From assembly GCF_040939455.1 (NCBI RefSeq), contig NC_134109.1:37155501-37219500 (forward strand): a stretch of DNA of 64,000 nucleotides. The letters run 5' to 3'. The stretch comes from Microcebus murinus (Eukaryota > Chordata > Mammalia > Primates > Cheirogaleidae). Position numbers and translations under genes: made by a program. Shown piece by piece: positions 12,196 to 25,060 of this stretch (position 1 is its first letter; every line of letters starts with the position of its first letter). The notes below the pieces were generated by a model. The model was given only the letters and a program-made list of their open reading frames with translations. It had not been told where the DNA came from and did no database searches.

Positions 12196-14155
12196 CTTTA
12201 TCTGTCACCTTTTGGGTGCTTGATTATTAAATTCCTTGAGGTAGTCTTGTTTGGGTTAAATCTGCTTGGTGTTCTATGACCTTCTTGTACCTGAATATTG
12301 ATATCTTTCTCCAGGTTTGGAAAGTTCTCTGTTATTATTAATTTGCATAAACTTTCTACTCTAATCTCTCTCTCTCTTTACCTCCTCTTTAAGGCCAATA
12401 ACTCTTAGATGTGCCCTTTCAAGGCTATTTTCTAGACCTTGTAAGCATGCTTCATTCTTACTGTTTATTTTTTCTCTTCTGACTGTGTATCTTCAGATAG
12501 CCTGTATTCAAGCTTACTAATTATTTCCCTTGGTCAGTTGTATTGAGAGACTCTGATGCATTTCTCAGTTTTTCAATTGAGTTCTTAAGCTCTAGAATTT
12601 CTGCTTGATTTTTTAAAATTGTTTCAATCTCTTTGTTAAATTACTGTCATAGGCTTCTGAATATCTTCTCTGTGTTGTCTTGAAGCCCATTGAGTTTTGG
12701 GGAGCTATTTTGGATTTTTTTGTCTGAAAGGTCATATATCTCCATTGCTCCTGGACTGGTCACTGGTATCTTATTTGGTTTGTTTTATGAGGTCATGTTT
12801 TCCTGGGTGTTCTTGATGCTTATGGATGTTCATCAATGTCTGGCATTGAAGAGTTAGGTCTTTATTTTAATCTTTGCAATCTAGGCTTATTTGAACCCTT
12901 CCTACTTGAGAAGGCTTTCCAGGTATTCCGTGGCAATTGAGTGTTGTGGTCTAAGTCTGTGGTCATTGTAGCTGTATCAGCACTGGGAATGCCCTAAGCC
13001 CTGTAATGCTATGACTCTAACAGATCCCTGATGGTACCACCTTGGTGGACTTGGGTAAGATATGGGAGAATTGCCTGGGTTCCCAGGCAAAGTCTCCCAC
13101 TCTCTTTCCCCAGTCTCTGTGCTGGGCTGCTGGAGTTGGGGGAAGAGTGAGGTGGACACTCCCTCTTGGCCAGCAGCACCAGGTTACACTGAAGCCAGCC
13201 CAGTCTCACCCAAAACCTGTGGTGACTGTTCCCTGGCTACCTCTGATGTTTATTCAAAGCCTGAGGGCTCTTTAGTCAGCAGATGGTGAGTCCTGCCAGG
13301 ACTGGGTCCTTCCCTTCAGGGCAGCATGTTTCTTTCTGGCTCAGGGTGGGTCCTTAAATACCTTCCAAGAGCTAGGGCCTGGACTCAGGAGTCTGCTTGG
13401 TACTTTCTTTTACCAAGTAGTGAGTGGCTGAGCTGGTACCCAAGTTGCCAAAACAAAATCCTCTGCAGTTTTCCATTTCCTTCCCCCAACTGGGAGAAGA
13501 CTCCCCAAGCCGCATTACCTATAGTTGTGGTAGGGGTAACAGAGGCATTGAGTTGGCAGCCACCACTGATGTCTTGCTGGGTCTTGTGGACCCTAAGTCC
13601 ATTGGCTCTGAGCCAGCATAGTCACAGGAATTGCTCAAGGACTGCAGCCTTTGTGGCCCGACTGCCTTACGAATTAGTCTAGTTCCCAGGCTGCTTTTTG
13701 GTATCTGGTGGTGGAGCTAGCCAGAACTGGGGTCTCAGAGGGGAAGATTTCTCTCTGGCCGGGCTGGTCTAAATGCTCCCCCTGTGGGCACCGGCAGAAT
13801 CCTGCCCTGTGCTGTGTTCTCTTGTGCCAGAGCAGCCCTGGGTTTCAGTGCACAGTCCCGCAGTCACTTCACTAGTGGTTCCTCCACAGGGACACAAATT
13901 CTCTCTCCACTTGCCATCCTGGTGTGGCACTGCCAAGGGATGGGGGAGGAGTGGCATAGGCAATGAAAGATTGTCTTTTTTGCCTTCTTTAGTGCCTCTT
14001 TGATATAATGTAAAGCCAGGTAGTATGATCACTCGCCTGGTTTTTGGTTCTTTGGAAGGCACTTGCTTGTGTGAATAGTTGTAGAATTTGGTGTTCATGA
14101 AGAGGGACAATTGCTGGAGGTTTGTGTTCATCATCTTGTTCTATATCCTCTCTTA
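12196..14155 (-). mobile_element. L1 5' UTR-like region, antisense
   Basis: GC-richer DNA resembling the 5' UTR of old L1s read backwards: ctctttaaggccaataactc, a long promoter-like block 12900-13950, and a far end with tttggaaggcacttgcttgtg and aatttggtgttcatgaagagg next to ccatcttg-like text. The orientation agrees with the 3' part to the left, so this is probably one L1 that lost ORF1 and most of ORF2. The many small frames on both strands here are fortuitous. Confidence 0.65.
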
Positions 14156-17100
14156 AGAAATCAAAAATCATGTATATTTTTATCAAGTATTGGATTAGTA
14201 GTTTATCCACATTTGTCTTTTATCTTTAGGTTCAGGGAAGGTGTTATTTGGCATCTTTTAATTCTACTTCAAGCAATGAATTCAAATCCAGCAAATATCT
14301 TTAGACAACCACGTTTTAGGTATTATTCTTGTTTCTGGAAGAATCAAAGGTAGACCTTCTGCTTCCTCAAGATAAGGACTCTGTCTCTCTAAGTCATTTT
14401 GGATTTTCAGTACCTACCATAATGCTTCACACATAATTGCCATATTACAAATATTTCTATAGAGGTAAATGTGGCATTGAGGCTTTTTGTGCTTCCTAAA
14501 TATACCTGCTTCTTGTTATAATGAGAAAGAAATGGCCAGAGGGAAACCTTTGTGGCATAACCTTAGCTATGCTCCAAACTCTTCCTCCTTGCAGATTATA
14601 GGGCATTGTCCTTTGGACACTATGCTCATGTCTGCTTGCATGAGTTCCTTTCCAGTGAGTATGCTCTCATGTGCATAATGCTCTTACGCTCTTGTAATAA
14701 TTTTCCAGTCAGATGAGCTGGTCTGCCAGCTTTCCATATGTATTTAAAGATTACCTTAAGGTTTAGATCCCCAAGCTGCAATCTTTCACTGGGAATGAAA
14801 GTATTGTGGACAGAGAAAGGTGAAAAAGACAGTTTCTGAACGGAAACACGCCTACCTTCTAGTTTGAGAGAAAAACTTTCTCACAGACTACTCAAGGGTA
14901 TGAATAAATGAGGGGTCAGGGTGAAGGAGGAGATGGGGAAAGGGTTTGGAGAATAGGTAAGAGTTAGCTTCAAGCTCCAAATTGGAACATGGTAGCTATG
15001 GTCTGAACTCTTAAATTCTATTTGTGGTGGGAATTAGGTGGTAGAGAATGTTATTGAAATTGGATAATATACAGATTTAAAGATAATAGACATTTGTCTT
15101 ATATTTAAAAATTTAGTGATGTTGCACAAACGTATTGTTCTGTATGAATTTTCACTGAGATGAAGTGGTCTGTCTAACTGAGGGAATTAGCTTCGAGGGG
15201 ATAGGAAATAACAAGCAATGAGGATAGCAATAAAGTCGCTTTATTTGATTTTGTTGTTTACATGAAAAGAAACTTTTATCTGTACTGATCTTCCTTCATG
15301 ATAAATGCTTCCTACTGTTAAGAATTAGAAAATTATTCTAATATAAAGGCAAGAATGATTGAAATGTATTGCAATTTGTATGCTATAATCATTAAATTTT
15401 TTTTTACCTTAACTGTGAGTACTTACACAGAAGTTGTTCTTTATTGTCTTTTTATGCAGTAATTATCTCCATGCTTGAGAAGTCATAGGATTGTCACTCT
15501 TCTTTGAGGGAAATTCTAATTAAGTTTATTCGTACTCCATTTGGCCTTTTTATTACTTCATTTTATTGCCTGATGTCAATGCTTTCACACAACACATGCT
15601 AACTCACAAGGAACATGCCTATCTTTGGATTGGATTTCTTTATCTTTAAGAAGTATTATGTATTAGACATTGTAGGAAGAGCGTTCACAAACTCATTTCC
15701 CCACTGGCGTGAGAATTAGGCCTTTGGTCAACTGTCTTCCTTTGTTCCCTTGAGAACTAATGAAGGGAATAGATCATCTATGTTTGTAAGCAATATTACT
15801 TATATTAAAAAAGGATCCTTCATCATTGAATTGCATCTGGACTGTGAGGGACTTTTAATAAAGTATAAATAACTTGATGGGGATATAGCTTAAGGGTTCC
15901 TTGAAAGATGGAACTCTGAGCACATCTCTTGTGGGACTCTGAAGCCTATGCCTGTGGTGTTGTTAGAGGTATTGAATGAGATGATGTGTGAGGCTGTCTA
16001 AAGCTAGATCCCCAAACATTAATGATACAACGATAAGGCAAAGCTGGGTTGAATTTACTGCTTATCACAGTAAGGGAGAATACTACCTTGCAAAGCTTTG
16101 GCATTGTCTGAGATCAGGAAAGACAAGGACAGAATTTATTGAGAATTGGAAGTTTGACTTAAGACATGTCTTTAAAAACAGAGAGGGCTTATGGAAATGG
16201 TTTTTATTAGGATTAAGGTCCAAGAATATGATACAATAGTCCAGGGTTGGTGGAAATAGCAAGGTGAGGATTTTGAAGCAAAGGATTCAAAGAATCTTAG
16301 AGCATAAGTTGTTTGCTGATACTTTCCACGAAAGAGTTAATAGGTCTTTCTGAAATTCCTCCAATAAAAATTCCAACCGTTTAGTTGGGTGAGAGAGTCC
16401 TGGAAAAATAAAGTCATGTTAAGAGAAACTGAGGAATAACACAAAGTCGTATTTCTGTCTGCAATAGTGATCAACTAGACATTCATACTTATAAGACTAT
16501 CAGAGATTATGCTTGTTACTGTAGACTCAGAAAGGTACAGTGTAGAAATCACTGTTCATCAATGGGGCAGCATTAGGTACCCTCTTCCATGGGAGTTCAC
16601 CTCATGGCAGTCTGTGTAGCAATTCACAGAGCTATGCTTCTTGTGCCCTGTCTCCCCTGGGGGGAAACTAAAAAACAATATATAGACTTTACAATCAAAT
16701 GCCTGGTATGCATTTTTGCAGCAGATGCTAGTTTTCACCGTGATTTGTTTGTGTTTAAGTCATTGTGTCAGTAAAAATCAACCATCTTCAGTTAAAATAA
16801 CATTTATATACAGGATTACACTGAGTTATGGGTGGCTTTATTCAAAAACTTTTGTTTCAGGTTTTACAGATGTTGCAATTGTCTTGGCCACAGTAAATGA
16901 AGAGCTATAGATCACAGGAACCTGTGCAACAATTATTTTACCATGATTACAAATTTTTAGATTAGCTGACTTTTTTATTCCATTGATGCTCCTAGAATTT
17001 TAGAACCAATTTTATTTCTTGCCTTCAACGCTGAAATCTAACAGTTTAGTTAAAAAATTTCATATCTATTTAATGACCGTCTCACCTATATGGGAAAAGA

Positions 17101-17286
17101 AAGGCATTGTTTTTAATAAACAGACAGTCTCCATGTACAGAAGCCTGCCAGTATATACGATAAACTTATATAACTAGGACTCATCACTAGATTAATTATT
17201 AGTTATTCGTTTCAGTGTTATTAAAATTATGAATTTAGATTGACTTCTGAGATGTGGTGCTTCATTCAGAAATATACAGGGATGGC
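14156..17286. other. Intron with little recognisable repeat content
   Basis: Apart from a possible L2 remnant at 14370-14450 (cagtacctaccataatgctt), I see no element. Frames at 14487-14678, 15988-16239 and 16589-16910 have no recognisable domain and no exon-like borders. This is one of the longer apparently unique stretches in the window. Confidence 0.45.
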
Positions 17287-17708
17287 TGTCTTAGTCCATA
17301 TTTGTGTTGCTATAACAACACACCTGAAAAGATATTGATTTGGCTTGCAGTTCTGCAGGCTGGGAAGTTCAAGGGCCTGGCCCTGGCTGCTGCTGAGGGT
17401 TCTCATGGTGCATAATAACATGGTAGAGAAGGTCAAAGGAGAAGCAGACACGTGTGAAGAGGCAAAACCCAAGGGGTATCCTGGCTTTGCAACTACCCAC
17501 TCTTGCAGGAACTAATCCATTCACATAAGAGCTAATCCAGTCTCTTCAGAGTGAGAACTCATTTACTACCATGAGAATGATACCACTCTATTCATGAGAG
17601 ATCCAACCCCATGGCCCAAACACCTCCTTCTAGGCCCCACCTCTCAACACTGCCACCTTGGGGATCAATTTTCAGCATGAGTTTGGGTGGGCAAAAACCA
17701 TATGCACA
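17287..17708 (-). mobile_element. MST-type MaLR LTR, antisense
   Basis: tgtcttagtccatatttgtg, gttgctataacaaca, ttgcagttctgcaggctggg, tagagtgagaactcatttac-like text, cacctccttctaggccccacc and ggggatcaattttcagcatg follow the reverse order of an MST LTR. Target duplication is not evident. Confidence 0.75.
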
Positions 17709-17789
17709 CTAAAGTAATGGCCTAAGAAAGATTTATTTTTCTGTCAATGTCATCCTTTAAATGCAAAAAAACCTCTGACTTAATTTCAT

Positions 17790-18345
17790 TCACCCATTCA
17801 CCCAAAAAATATATATCGAGCTATTTCTTTATTCTAAGTAATGGGTATGTAGCAGTAAATAAGTACACAGATCATCCCTTATCTTCATGGAACTGTTAAA
17901 AATCGCACCATACATTTGTTAAAAACAGCAAGGAAGACTTTATTCAAGACTGTTGCAGTAGTGGACAGAGACTATTGCAATAGGGAAGAGAGATTGAATT
18001 CAACTTTGCTGAAACAAATGGTGGGGATTTGTCAATGTGGTTAGGTCATCTGTGTTTGACAATTGGTGCTTATCAAAGTTAGGCTTCTACATTTTTACAG
18101 AGACTGGGAAATAGGGGCACTGTCTTTCCCAATAATGACATTCCAGAGGAATAGAACTAAAATCCATAAGAAAGACATTCTTAGGTTGTGAAACTGGCAA
18201 GAGGCTGGGAGAAAATTTACATCTTAAAAGGGAAGAGAAATAATATTTATAATTGAAAGTTTTCTAAAGTAAAATGCTCTAAGAAAAATGGAAGTCTAGG
18301 GTTAGAAAGAAGCCTGTCTAAAGTTTAATCAATCTAAAGCCATCA
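17790..18345 (+). repeat. Old repeat fragment (family B start) and unassigned sequence
   Basis: 17790-17890 has the worn phrase cattcacccattcaccc ... cagtaaataagtacacagat ... cttcatggaact, recalling the start of family B. The rest to 18345 may be an old LTR but is not assigned. Confidence 0.35.
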
Positions 18346-18408
18346 TCTTGGTCAGAGTTTATATTCTGGTGGGTGAAAAACAGCTAATAAGTATACATGA
18401 AAAATTTA

Positions 18409-18480
18409 AACCATATATATGTATATATAAATTTACACAGTGTATATATGTGTGTGTGTGGGAAGGTGGGGGTGTATATA
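18409..18480. repeat. TA/TG-rich simple sequence
   Basis: Alternating TA and TG steps, imperfect, with a G-rich interruption near 18458-18470. Confidence 0.7.
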
Positions 18481-18529
18481 GTCCTGTGTATATACATTTC
18501 TCTCTTCTGTCTCCTGTGGAATTTCTTAC

Positions 18530-18690
18530 TGTGATGGTTAATTTTATGCCTTATCTGGACCGTGGTGTGCTCAGATTAAACATTATTTCTGGGTGTGTCT
18601 GTGAGTTGTTTCTTGATGAGATTGGCATTTGAATCAGTACATTCAGTAAAGTAGATCACCCTCCGCAGTCAGATAGCTGATGCTATGAGC
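18530..18690 (+). mobile_element. MLT2-like (ERV-L) LTR fragment
   Basis: tgtgatggttaattttatgc, ggtgtgctcagattaaacat, tctgggtgtgtctgtgag, gatgagattggcatttgaat and gtagatcaccctccgcag match the 5' part of MLT2-type LTRs. The remainder is missing. Confidence 0.65.
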
Positions 18691-18729
18691 ATGAGCAGGT
18701 GCCTTCAGTTTTTTTTTTTTTTTAATTAA

Positions 18730-19440
18730 AGGGATATGAAATGTTTAAATGTCCTTGGGAAAGATGTAGTCGAAGGGGGAATTATTGGAGTTTTGAGTAG
18801 AATAAAGAAGGTTTGAGATGCAGCGTGTGGGTGAATTCATAAGAAAAATAGTAAAATTTCTAGGTAGTTGAGAGAGATAATTGATGATAATGAACTTATA
18901 GTAGAACTAATCTGCCTTATTGTATGACTTTCTTGAGCAGTTCTTGATACAGGCAGCATAAAGAAGCTGGTAATTGAGCCAGGATTCTAATTTTGATGGA
19001 GAGTGCCAAGAAGATACAGAGAAGCTAAGGAATTCAGGGTGTTGGTATTATTGAAATTAGGGAGCTGTATAAAAAAAGAAAGTAGAGACTGAAGAGGGTT
19101 AATGGATTGGGGAAAAGTTCATTTGGACTAGAGGTTGAAATACTGTTGCACTTGCTGTAATTGGGTCATTGAACTCAACAGAGCAGAAGATAGGGTCAAA
19201 GGCAGAATGGTTCAATTCAAGAGTTCAGAGTTGGGGAAAGTTTTAAGATACGACAAATTTTAGATTATGACCATGGGGAGCGGGTGTCTGAGAAACAGAG
19301 AGGTTGTTGGAGATGAATTGGTGAAGCAACTCCAAGGCCAGGTTATTTATTGAAGGATAACCCATGTGGATATCACCCAGGGTGATCTTAAGATTTTAAG
19401 TGAGATTGGCTTTGAGAAATGTTTCCGATATATATGAAGT
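18730..19440 (+). repeat. Purine-rich old repeat, probably family B
   Basis: Long G/A-rich + strand text of the same style as the copies at 36.6 and 45.3 kb (ggggaaaagttcatttgg, gagttggggaaagttttaag). The match is by general wording, so assignment is weak. Confidence 0.35.
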
Positions 19441-19769
19441 ATTAACTTTGAATATTCTGTTCTTACGGAGTATTCATTAGCATGAATCTATGCAAGGCAT
19501 AAGAGTGACACATTTCCAAATATAGCAGTTAAATATTAATAACACCTAACAATTATATATTAAATCTTACTTTCCATACTCATATCTTATCTATTTGGGA
19601 TAGGGTCTTATTTAAATGGGACCTCTGTATCAACTAAATGTCTATTTACTTGTATATCTTAAGTCATACAAGTATGAAATTCTATGCTCATAAACATATG
19701 TACTTTTAAAAATATTTCTATCACTTAGCTTTTTTTCTCCTGCCTAACAAAGCACTCCAAAACTTTATG

Positions 19770-20180
19770 GATAATGACAACTACCATTTTTCAGCTCTTG
19801 AGTCTATGGTTCAATTGGGTGGTTCTGCTGATTTGGGCTGGGCTTGGCTTATCAGCTAAGTTCACGCAAGCATTTGTGGTCAGCCACTGAGTTGGCTGGA
19901 GCCTGGCTCGTCGAGGATGGTGAAATGGATGGCCGCTCCTGTGGTCTGTCATCCTACAAAAGCCTAGTTGGTCTTGTGTACATGGCAGCTGGGCTGAATT
20001 CCAAGACCCGAGTGGAGGCATGCCAGGCCTCTCGAGGCCTAGGCTTGGAACTGGCACAACATCATTCATACTGCATTCTGCTGTCCAAAGCAAGGCATAA
20101 GGCCAGTCCAGATTCAAGAAATGGGAAAGAGACTCTATCTTTTGATGGGAGGAGTTGCTAGTCACACTGCAGAGGGGTGT
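19770..20180 (-). repeat. Old LTR- or MER-like repeat, antisense
   Basis: caattgggtggttctgctga, cagccactgagttggctgg, cctgtggtctgtcat and gtgtacatggcagctgg follow the order of a known dispersed mammalian repeat (the cagctgggtggttctggct type). The 233-codon minus frame over 19791-20492 is produced by this element. Confidence 0.5.
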
Positions 20181-20264
20181 GGTTACAGAAAGGGAAATAA
20201 CTATAGCTGTTTTTGAAACCATCTGTAGTATTCCATGTTGTGAGAATATAAACTGTAGGTGAAA

Positions 20265-20500
20265 AACCATGCAGCTGGATACTACAAATCTGTATTCTGC
20301 TCTATTGCCCCCACTTAATTGCCATGTTTTCTTGGACAAGAAAGTTCTTTGATCATCTCTTTTCTGTTTATAAAACAAGGGAGGGAAAAAAGTGTAAAGA
20401 AATATTGGCTGAACTATCTGCCTACTCTTGTTAGTGATGATCACATGAGAATGTTGATTTATATTTTGGAAGGCTTTGTCATTGTAAGACATTATCTTTA
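20265..20500 (+). repeat. MIR SINE
   Basis: gccatgttttcttggacaag, ctcttttctgtttataaaac and atgatcacatgagaatgt match the MIR core and tail in order. Confidence 0.6.
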
Positions 20501-21189
20501 AGCCAATAACATCTCACATCTCTTTAACATGGGAATCCACAAAGATAACTTGAAGAGTTAATAGCACAGAGATGCCTCCTGGATATTGTTCCTTAAGCTG
20601 CTATGGCCTGAGGGGCTTGTCAAGGAAGAAAATTGACTAGAAAGGTGGAAGGCTGATGACAGAAAGTTCTCCATTAACCCTGCTGTGTTCTATTATGCAT
20701 TTGATGTGTTTGATAGTTCCTTTCACCAGTGGAACCCCAGGGATTTGTGTACTAAGAGCTCAGAGGTTGGGATAGAGGCAGAAAGCCACTGGCGTGTAGA
20801 GGAGGGCACGGAAGACTTGGAAAGTTTGAAGCGAAATGAAGCAGAAAATCAATGAAGAGAGAAGACTGGTGGAAAGTGCAGAATCAAAACATTGGTATTA
20901 AAAGGGTGGGAGTATAGAAAAAGGGCATTTTTTGAGGATCGGCCTCTAAAAGTATCTATTATCATATGAGTGAAATTAAAATAGCCAATGAGGAATTAAT
21001 TGCAATTTGTGGCTTCTCTAAAGGTAATGAGAGTGAATCGTAAAATAAGGAAAATCTCTTTTATTTACAGTGTTGAATACAACATCCTCCCCTCCCCCAA
21101 ACATCATGCGATGAACAAGAAATCATTCACGTGAATCATGTACTGTGGTGAAATGTTAACCTCACAACACAGAGGTGATTACTGGGTTT
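20501..21189. other. Intron without recognised element
   Basis: Mixed sequence, purine-rich around 20750-20960. Nothing assigned. Confidence 0.45.
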
Positions 21190-21665
21190 TCCATAACATA
21201 TTTTCTGTTATTTAAATATGATGCACTTAAAATTATACAAATCTTAAGTGTACAGCTCAAAGAATTTTCACAAAATGAATACACCTAGTAACTAGTAGCC
21301 ATATTAGGAAACAAAGTATTATCAAAACACCAAAAGCCTCCTCATACCCTTTCTAGTCACTGTCCCTTCCCCAACAAGGGAGCCACTGCTTCACTTCTAA
21401 TTCATAGAGGTAGAGTAGGTCTACCTGTTTTTGAACTTTTCAGAAGTGGAATCATGCAGTATATACTCTTTTGTGTCTAGCTTCTTTTGCTCAACATGGT
21501 GTTTTTTAGATTTATGCTTGTTATTGAGCAGAGCTCTAATTTGTTCATGTTTATTTTTAGATAGTATTCCACTGAGTGAAGGTACTGTAATTTGTTTATC
21601 CATTCTACCGGAGATGGACATTTGGATTGTTTTAAGTTTTAGGTTTTCCAGCACATTTTAAGATC
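21190..21665 (-). mobile_element. Old L1M 3' region, antisense
   Basis: cttaagtgtacagctcaaag, gaattttcacaaaatgaata, tggaatcatgcagtatatac and gtttatccattctaccgg are reverse-complement L1M 3' UTR text. The two overlapping frames 21421-21661 are artefacts. Confidence 0.75.
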
Positions 21666-22139
21666 AAGTCATTTCATTTTGAGTTTTGATTATAATGATT
21701 GCATGAAGTACTCTTTGATACAAAACAAGGGAGGATGAGACTTTCCAAAGAAAGCAAATTCATTTTTGGATTATTCACTTTGAACAAAAGTTTCTGATTT
21801 GATAAGTAGGTGAAGGGAACACTGAAAAATTCAAAGGTGGAACTTCAGGGTTATGTCTGGGAGCCAAAAGGAGTCTGGTTTGACTGGAGCACAATTGCTG
21901 TTCAGAGGCATAGTGGAAAATGACCTGGCAGTGTAGACAGAGAAGAGGTTGGGCAGTGAGGACCTGTTGAAGAGATCATGTTTAATTTAATGCCCATGGT
22001 GAGCTCTTGGAGGAAATGCTCAGGGCTGTCTCTGAGGAAGATTAATGTTGCAACAATTGTGTTGGGTGGATCGGGGTGAAGACAGAAAGGGTGCACAGCA
22101 GTTGGTTGTTGCTGGAAACACACTCAGAATCTGAAGGAC

Positions 22140-22275
22140 TAAGTCTGAGTGATGTTTCCATTCCTTGCTAACTGTGACTTTGTTCAACCTGCCTGAGCTT
22201 CAGTATTCTCATATGAACAATGAAGGTAGGTATCCCTCTATTGTGAGAATAAAATGGATTGGCCCATGTTAGAGA
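22140..22275 (+). repeat. MIR SINE fragment
   Basis: ctaactgtgactttgttcaacctgc-like text, then gagcttcagtattctcatat and gtgagaataaaatggattgg, as in the MIR 3' half. Confidence 0.6.
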
Positions 22276-22474
22276 ACTGCAGGCTATATCAAGTTCTAGA
22301 GCCCCTACAGACCCCTATTGTGGGTCATTGCTCCTTTCCTAAGTAGAGAAAAGGAGGAGGCTAGGTATTTAATCTCCTTCATTCAGTCATGAAAAGAATG
22401 CCCATCTTTAAGCCAATATGAAAGGTACTGATGTGCTTGGTTAAATTACACATTATGCTCTGGGTACGGTGTTT

Positions 22475-22690
22475 CAGAATGAGCAAAGGTTCTGGAGCCA
22501 GACTATCTATATTTGAATCTGGGATCCTTCTCTTATTAGTTGTGTGAACTTACTCAAGTTCATTTTCTGGGGCATGTTTTAATAATGCTTACTGCATAGG
22601 ATTGTTTTGAAGATTAAGTTAGTTAATACCAAGAAAACACTTAGAGCAGTGTACACTTGATGTGTAGTAAATTATCAATATTATTATTGC
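22475..22690 (+). repeat. MIR SINE, nearly full length
   Basis: Very clear MIR: gttctggagccagactatct, tttgaatctgggatcc, agttgtgtgaacttactcaag, ataggattgttttgaagatt, acttagagcagtgtacac and the tail aaattatcaatattattatt. Confidence 0.88.
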
Positions 22691-23379
22691 CTTGTCTATC
22701 TTTTCCAAGTAGCAATGAATGATCTGAATGAGCTTTCTGGTTAGTTAACTGGGGAACTGTATGGAACAGGTTTGTTGAAACCTTTGTTGTTTTCTACTAT
22801 CCCTGTAGCTCCAACTAGGATCCAGGTTTCCCACCTTAAGATCGTATAGAGTGAGCTCAACCCTCATCCATGCACTGTATATTTGAATATAGTCATAGTG
22901 CTCTGCCCTGCTCTTTTGTTCCTTTCTCATTTCCAAATAAGTGATAGTTTTGAATTCTTTTTCTGGCAGTCCTCTGATGAATATATTTGATATGTCTCTT
23001 ACATGTGTGGCCTGGTCAGTGGAGAAATTAAAGAGAATTTCTCTTTCATACTTGATATCATATTCTGTTAATGCAACCTAAAGTTACATTGACTGTTTTG
23101 TTCCCTACATTATACTGTTAAATCATACTGAATTTGTTATTAATCAACCCTCCCCTGCCCCCAGTCTACCACCTACATTTGCTTGTTTTGTAAAAATTTA
23201 TTCTTTCATTTATTGAATGATTGACTGCTTTACATATTACCATATACCAGCTTTGTAATTGACATTTGATATACTCCTCAAGGAGTTTGGAGTTTCCTGG
23301 GGTGTCATGCATGCAAACAGAGTCGTATAAAGTGTGATTGTGATAATTGTTGTAATAGAGATGTGCAAAGAGTGTATAA

Positions 23380-24480
23380 TAAACAAAGGAAGGACACCTA
23401 ATTCTCACAGTGGGAGAGAGCATGAGAGTGTGACAAGGAAGATGGCAGGGGCAGGGAAAAGATGTCAGAGAAGTGCACATGGGGGAGAGAGTGTCATAAA
23501 CTGGGAGAGCGTAGCCACCAGGAGAACATAGTGAATAACTTGTAGCATGAAATAGTGTGGTGTTCTGGGAACTACACATAATTGAGAGTGGCAGCTGCAT
23601 AGAGAGCACATGGAGGAATTGGTGGGAGAGAGGCTGACTAGGTAGGCAGGCAGTAGGTCCTGGTGGGCTCTGCATGTAGGGAATTAATATTTAATCCTAC
23701 AGGTAATGAGCTAACATGAAAGGATTTTATATTAGAGATGGTTATGATTAGATAGATGCATATTCAAAACATACTAGGCTAGTAGTCTGTGTAGTGTGAT
23801 CTGTGAAGTAGAGTAAGCCAGAAGAGAGAGCTAGGGTGGCTAATGGACAGACTAGTCATGTCACACAAGTGAGAAAAAAGCATGAAATCATGACCAAGGC
23901 ATGGTCATGGGAACAGAAAAGAAGGGTAATTTTTGAGAGATTTATTAAGTATATATATTTTGAGCACTTAGGTACTTTGAGCGGTGAGATCCTCAGGACT
24001 TACTGACCAGCTAGCTGGAAGTGGCAGAAAGAAGGGGGAGTTGAGGCTCAGTTCCAGGTCTGAGTGGGTGAGTGATGATATCATTCACAAGATAGGTGAC
24101 AAAGAGTTGATCGAAAGACATGAAAGAGTCCCCTTGAGACCCAGTACCTTTTGGAGACCTATGGGACATCCAAGTTGGAAACATGCAGCAGACATTTGGC
24201 TTACGTATCAAGAATGCAGGAGAGAGTTTTTTTTTTTTTGTATGTGTGCGTGCTGAGAAGTGGACCTGCAACTCATTCATGTATAGAAAGCCATTGAGAC
24301 ATGGATATGTGGTAGATCAACCAGAAGAGGGCTGAGGGCGATCATGATGAGAATCCTAACCCGGAACAAAAACATGGAAAAGGGTAGCTCTAGAAAATGA
24401 CTTTGAGGGAGACATCAATTGGGCGGTTGGCTAAAAACCAGGAGAAAATGATATCATAGAACTCATGGCAGAGAGAATTT
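23380..24480 (+). repeat. Purine-rich old repeat, family B
   Basis: Shows family B wording: gctctgcatgtagggaatta, taatgagctaacatgaaagg, attttgagcacttaggtact, gggacatccaagttggaaac and agacatcaattgggcggttg. Frames here (23166-23675 minus, 23984-24280) are artefacts. A T-run near 24226-24239 is probably simple sequence. Confidence 0.5.
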
Positions 24481-24949
24481 GCAGTACTTACAGAATATAT
24501 GTACATATATCTATTTTACTAATCTTTTGTTACTTTCTAAACTCACAAAATATTTTGTAATTTTAAGTAGAGTTGGACTACTTCTAAATGTTAGAAAATG
24601 TACTTGTGAGTAAGTGAAGTCCAGAACAGGTGACTGTCAGGATGGGGTACCCTCTTTGCCTGCTAGAGATCAGGGGTGAGTGTCCTTCCACCATTTGGGC
24701 CTAATTCTAGTAGGCCCTGGTTCTTTACATTGTAGTTGGGTTTTGTGGCTGTATTGTAGTTTGAATAGGATAGAGATTTTCTCTCTGTTTTTTTCTTCTC
24801 TTTGTTTTTAGAGTTGCAATGACTTTTCTATGTAATATTTAAACAGAAGTCCCACAGTTCTTTTAAAAGTTTGAGCTAACTAGAAAATAATATTTATAGC
24901 AGCATTGTTTTTACTTTTAAAATGAACTCTGAGTTTTTCATGCATTTCG

Positions 24950-25060
24950 ATCATGGATTTCTTTAGAGCAGAAGCAGAGGCATATTTATCTTAATGTCCC
25001 CAGAGCTTACCCCAGAGTCTGGTTATAGACGTGCTCAATAAATGCTGACTTTTGTCTTTC
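24950..25060 (+). repeat. L2 LINE 3' end
   Basis: gcagaggcatatttatctta, tgtccccagagcttacccc and gacgtgctcaataaatgctg are the L2 3' end. Confidence 0.7.

Noticed and set aside
13009..14134. Cluster of overlapping small frames on both strands
   Set aside because: They fall in the GC-richer L1 5' UTR-like region, where stop codons are rarer by composition.
19791..20492. 233-codon open frame on the minus strand, the longest in the window
   Set aside because: It runs through an old dispersed repeat and a MIR, has no recognisable domain, and lies inside the KCNH5 intron with no splice support.
23166..23675. 169-codon minus frame with Ser/Pro/His-rich text
   Set aside because: Overlaps family B repeat DNA, no domain, and no conserved-looking exon borders.
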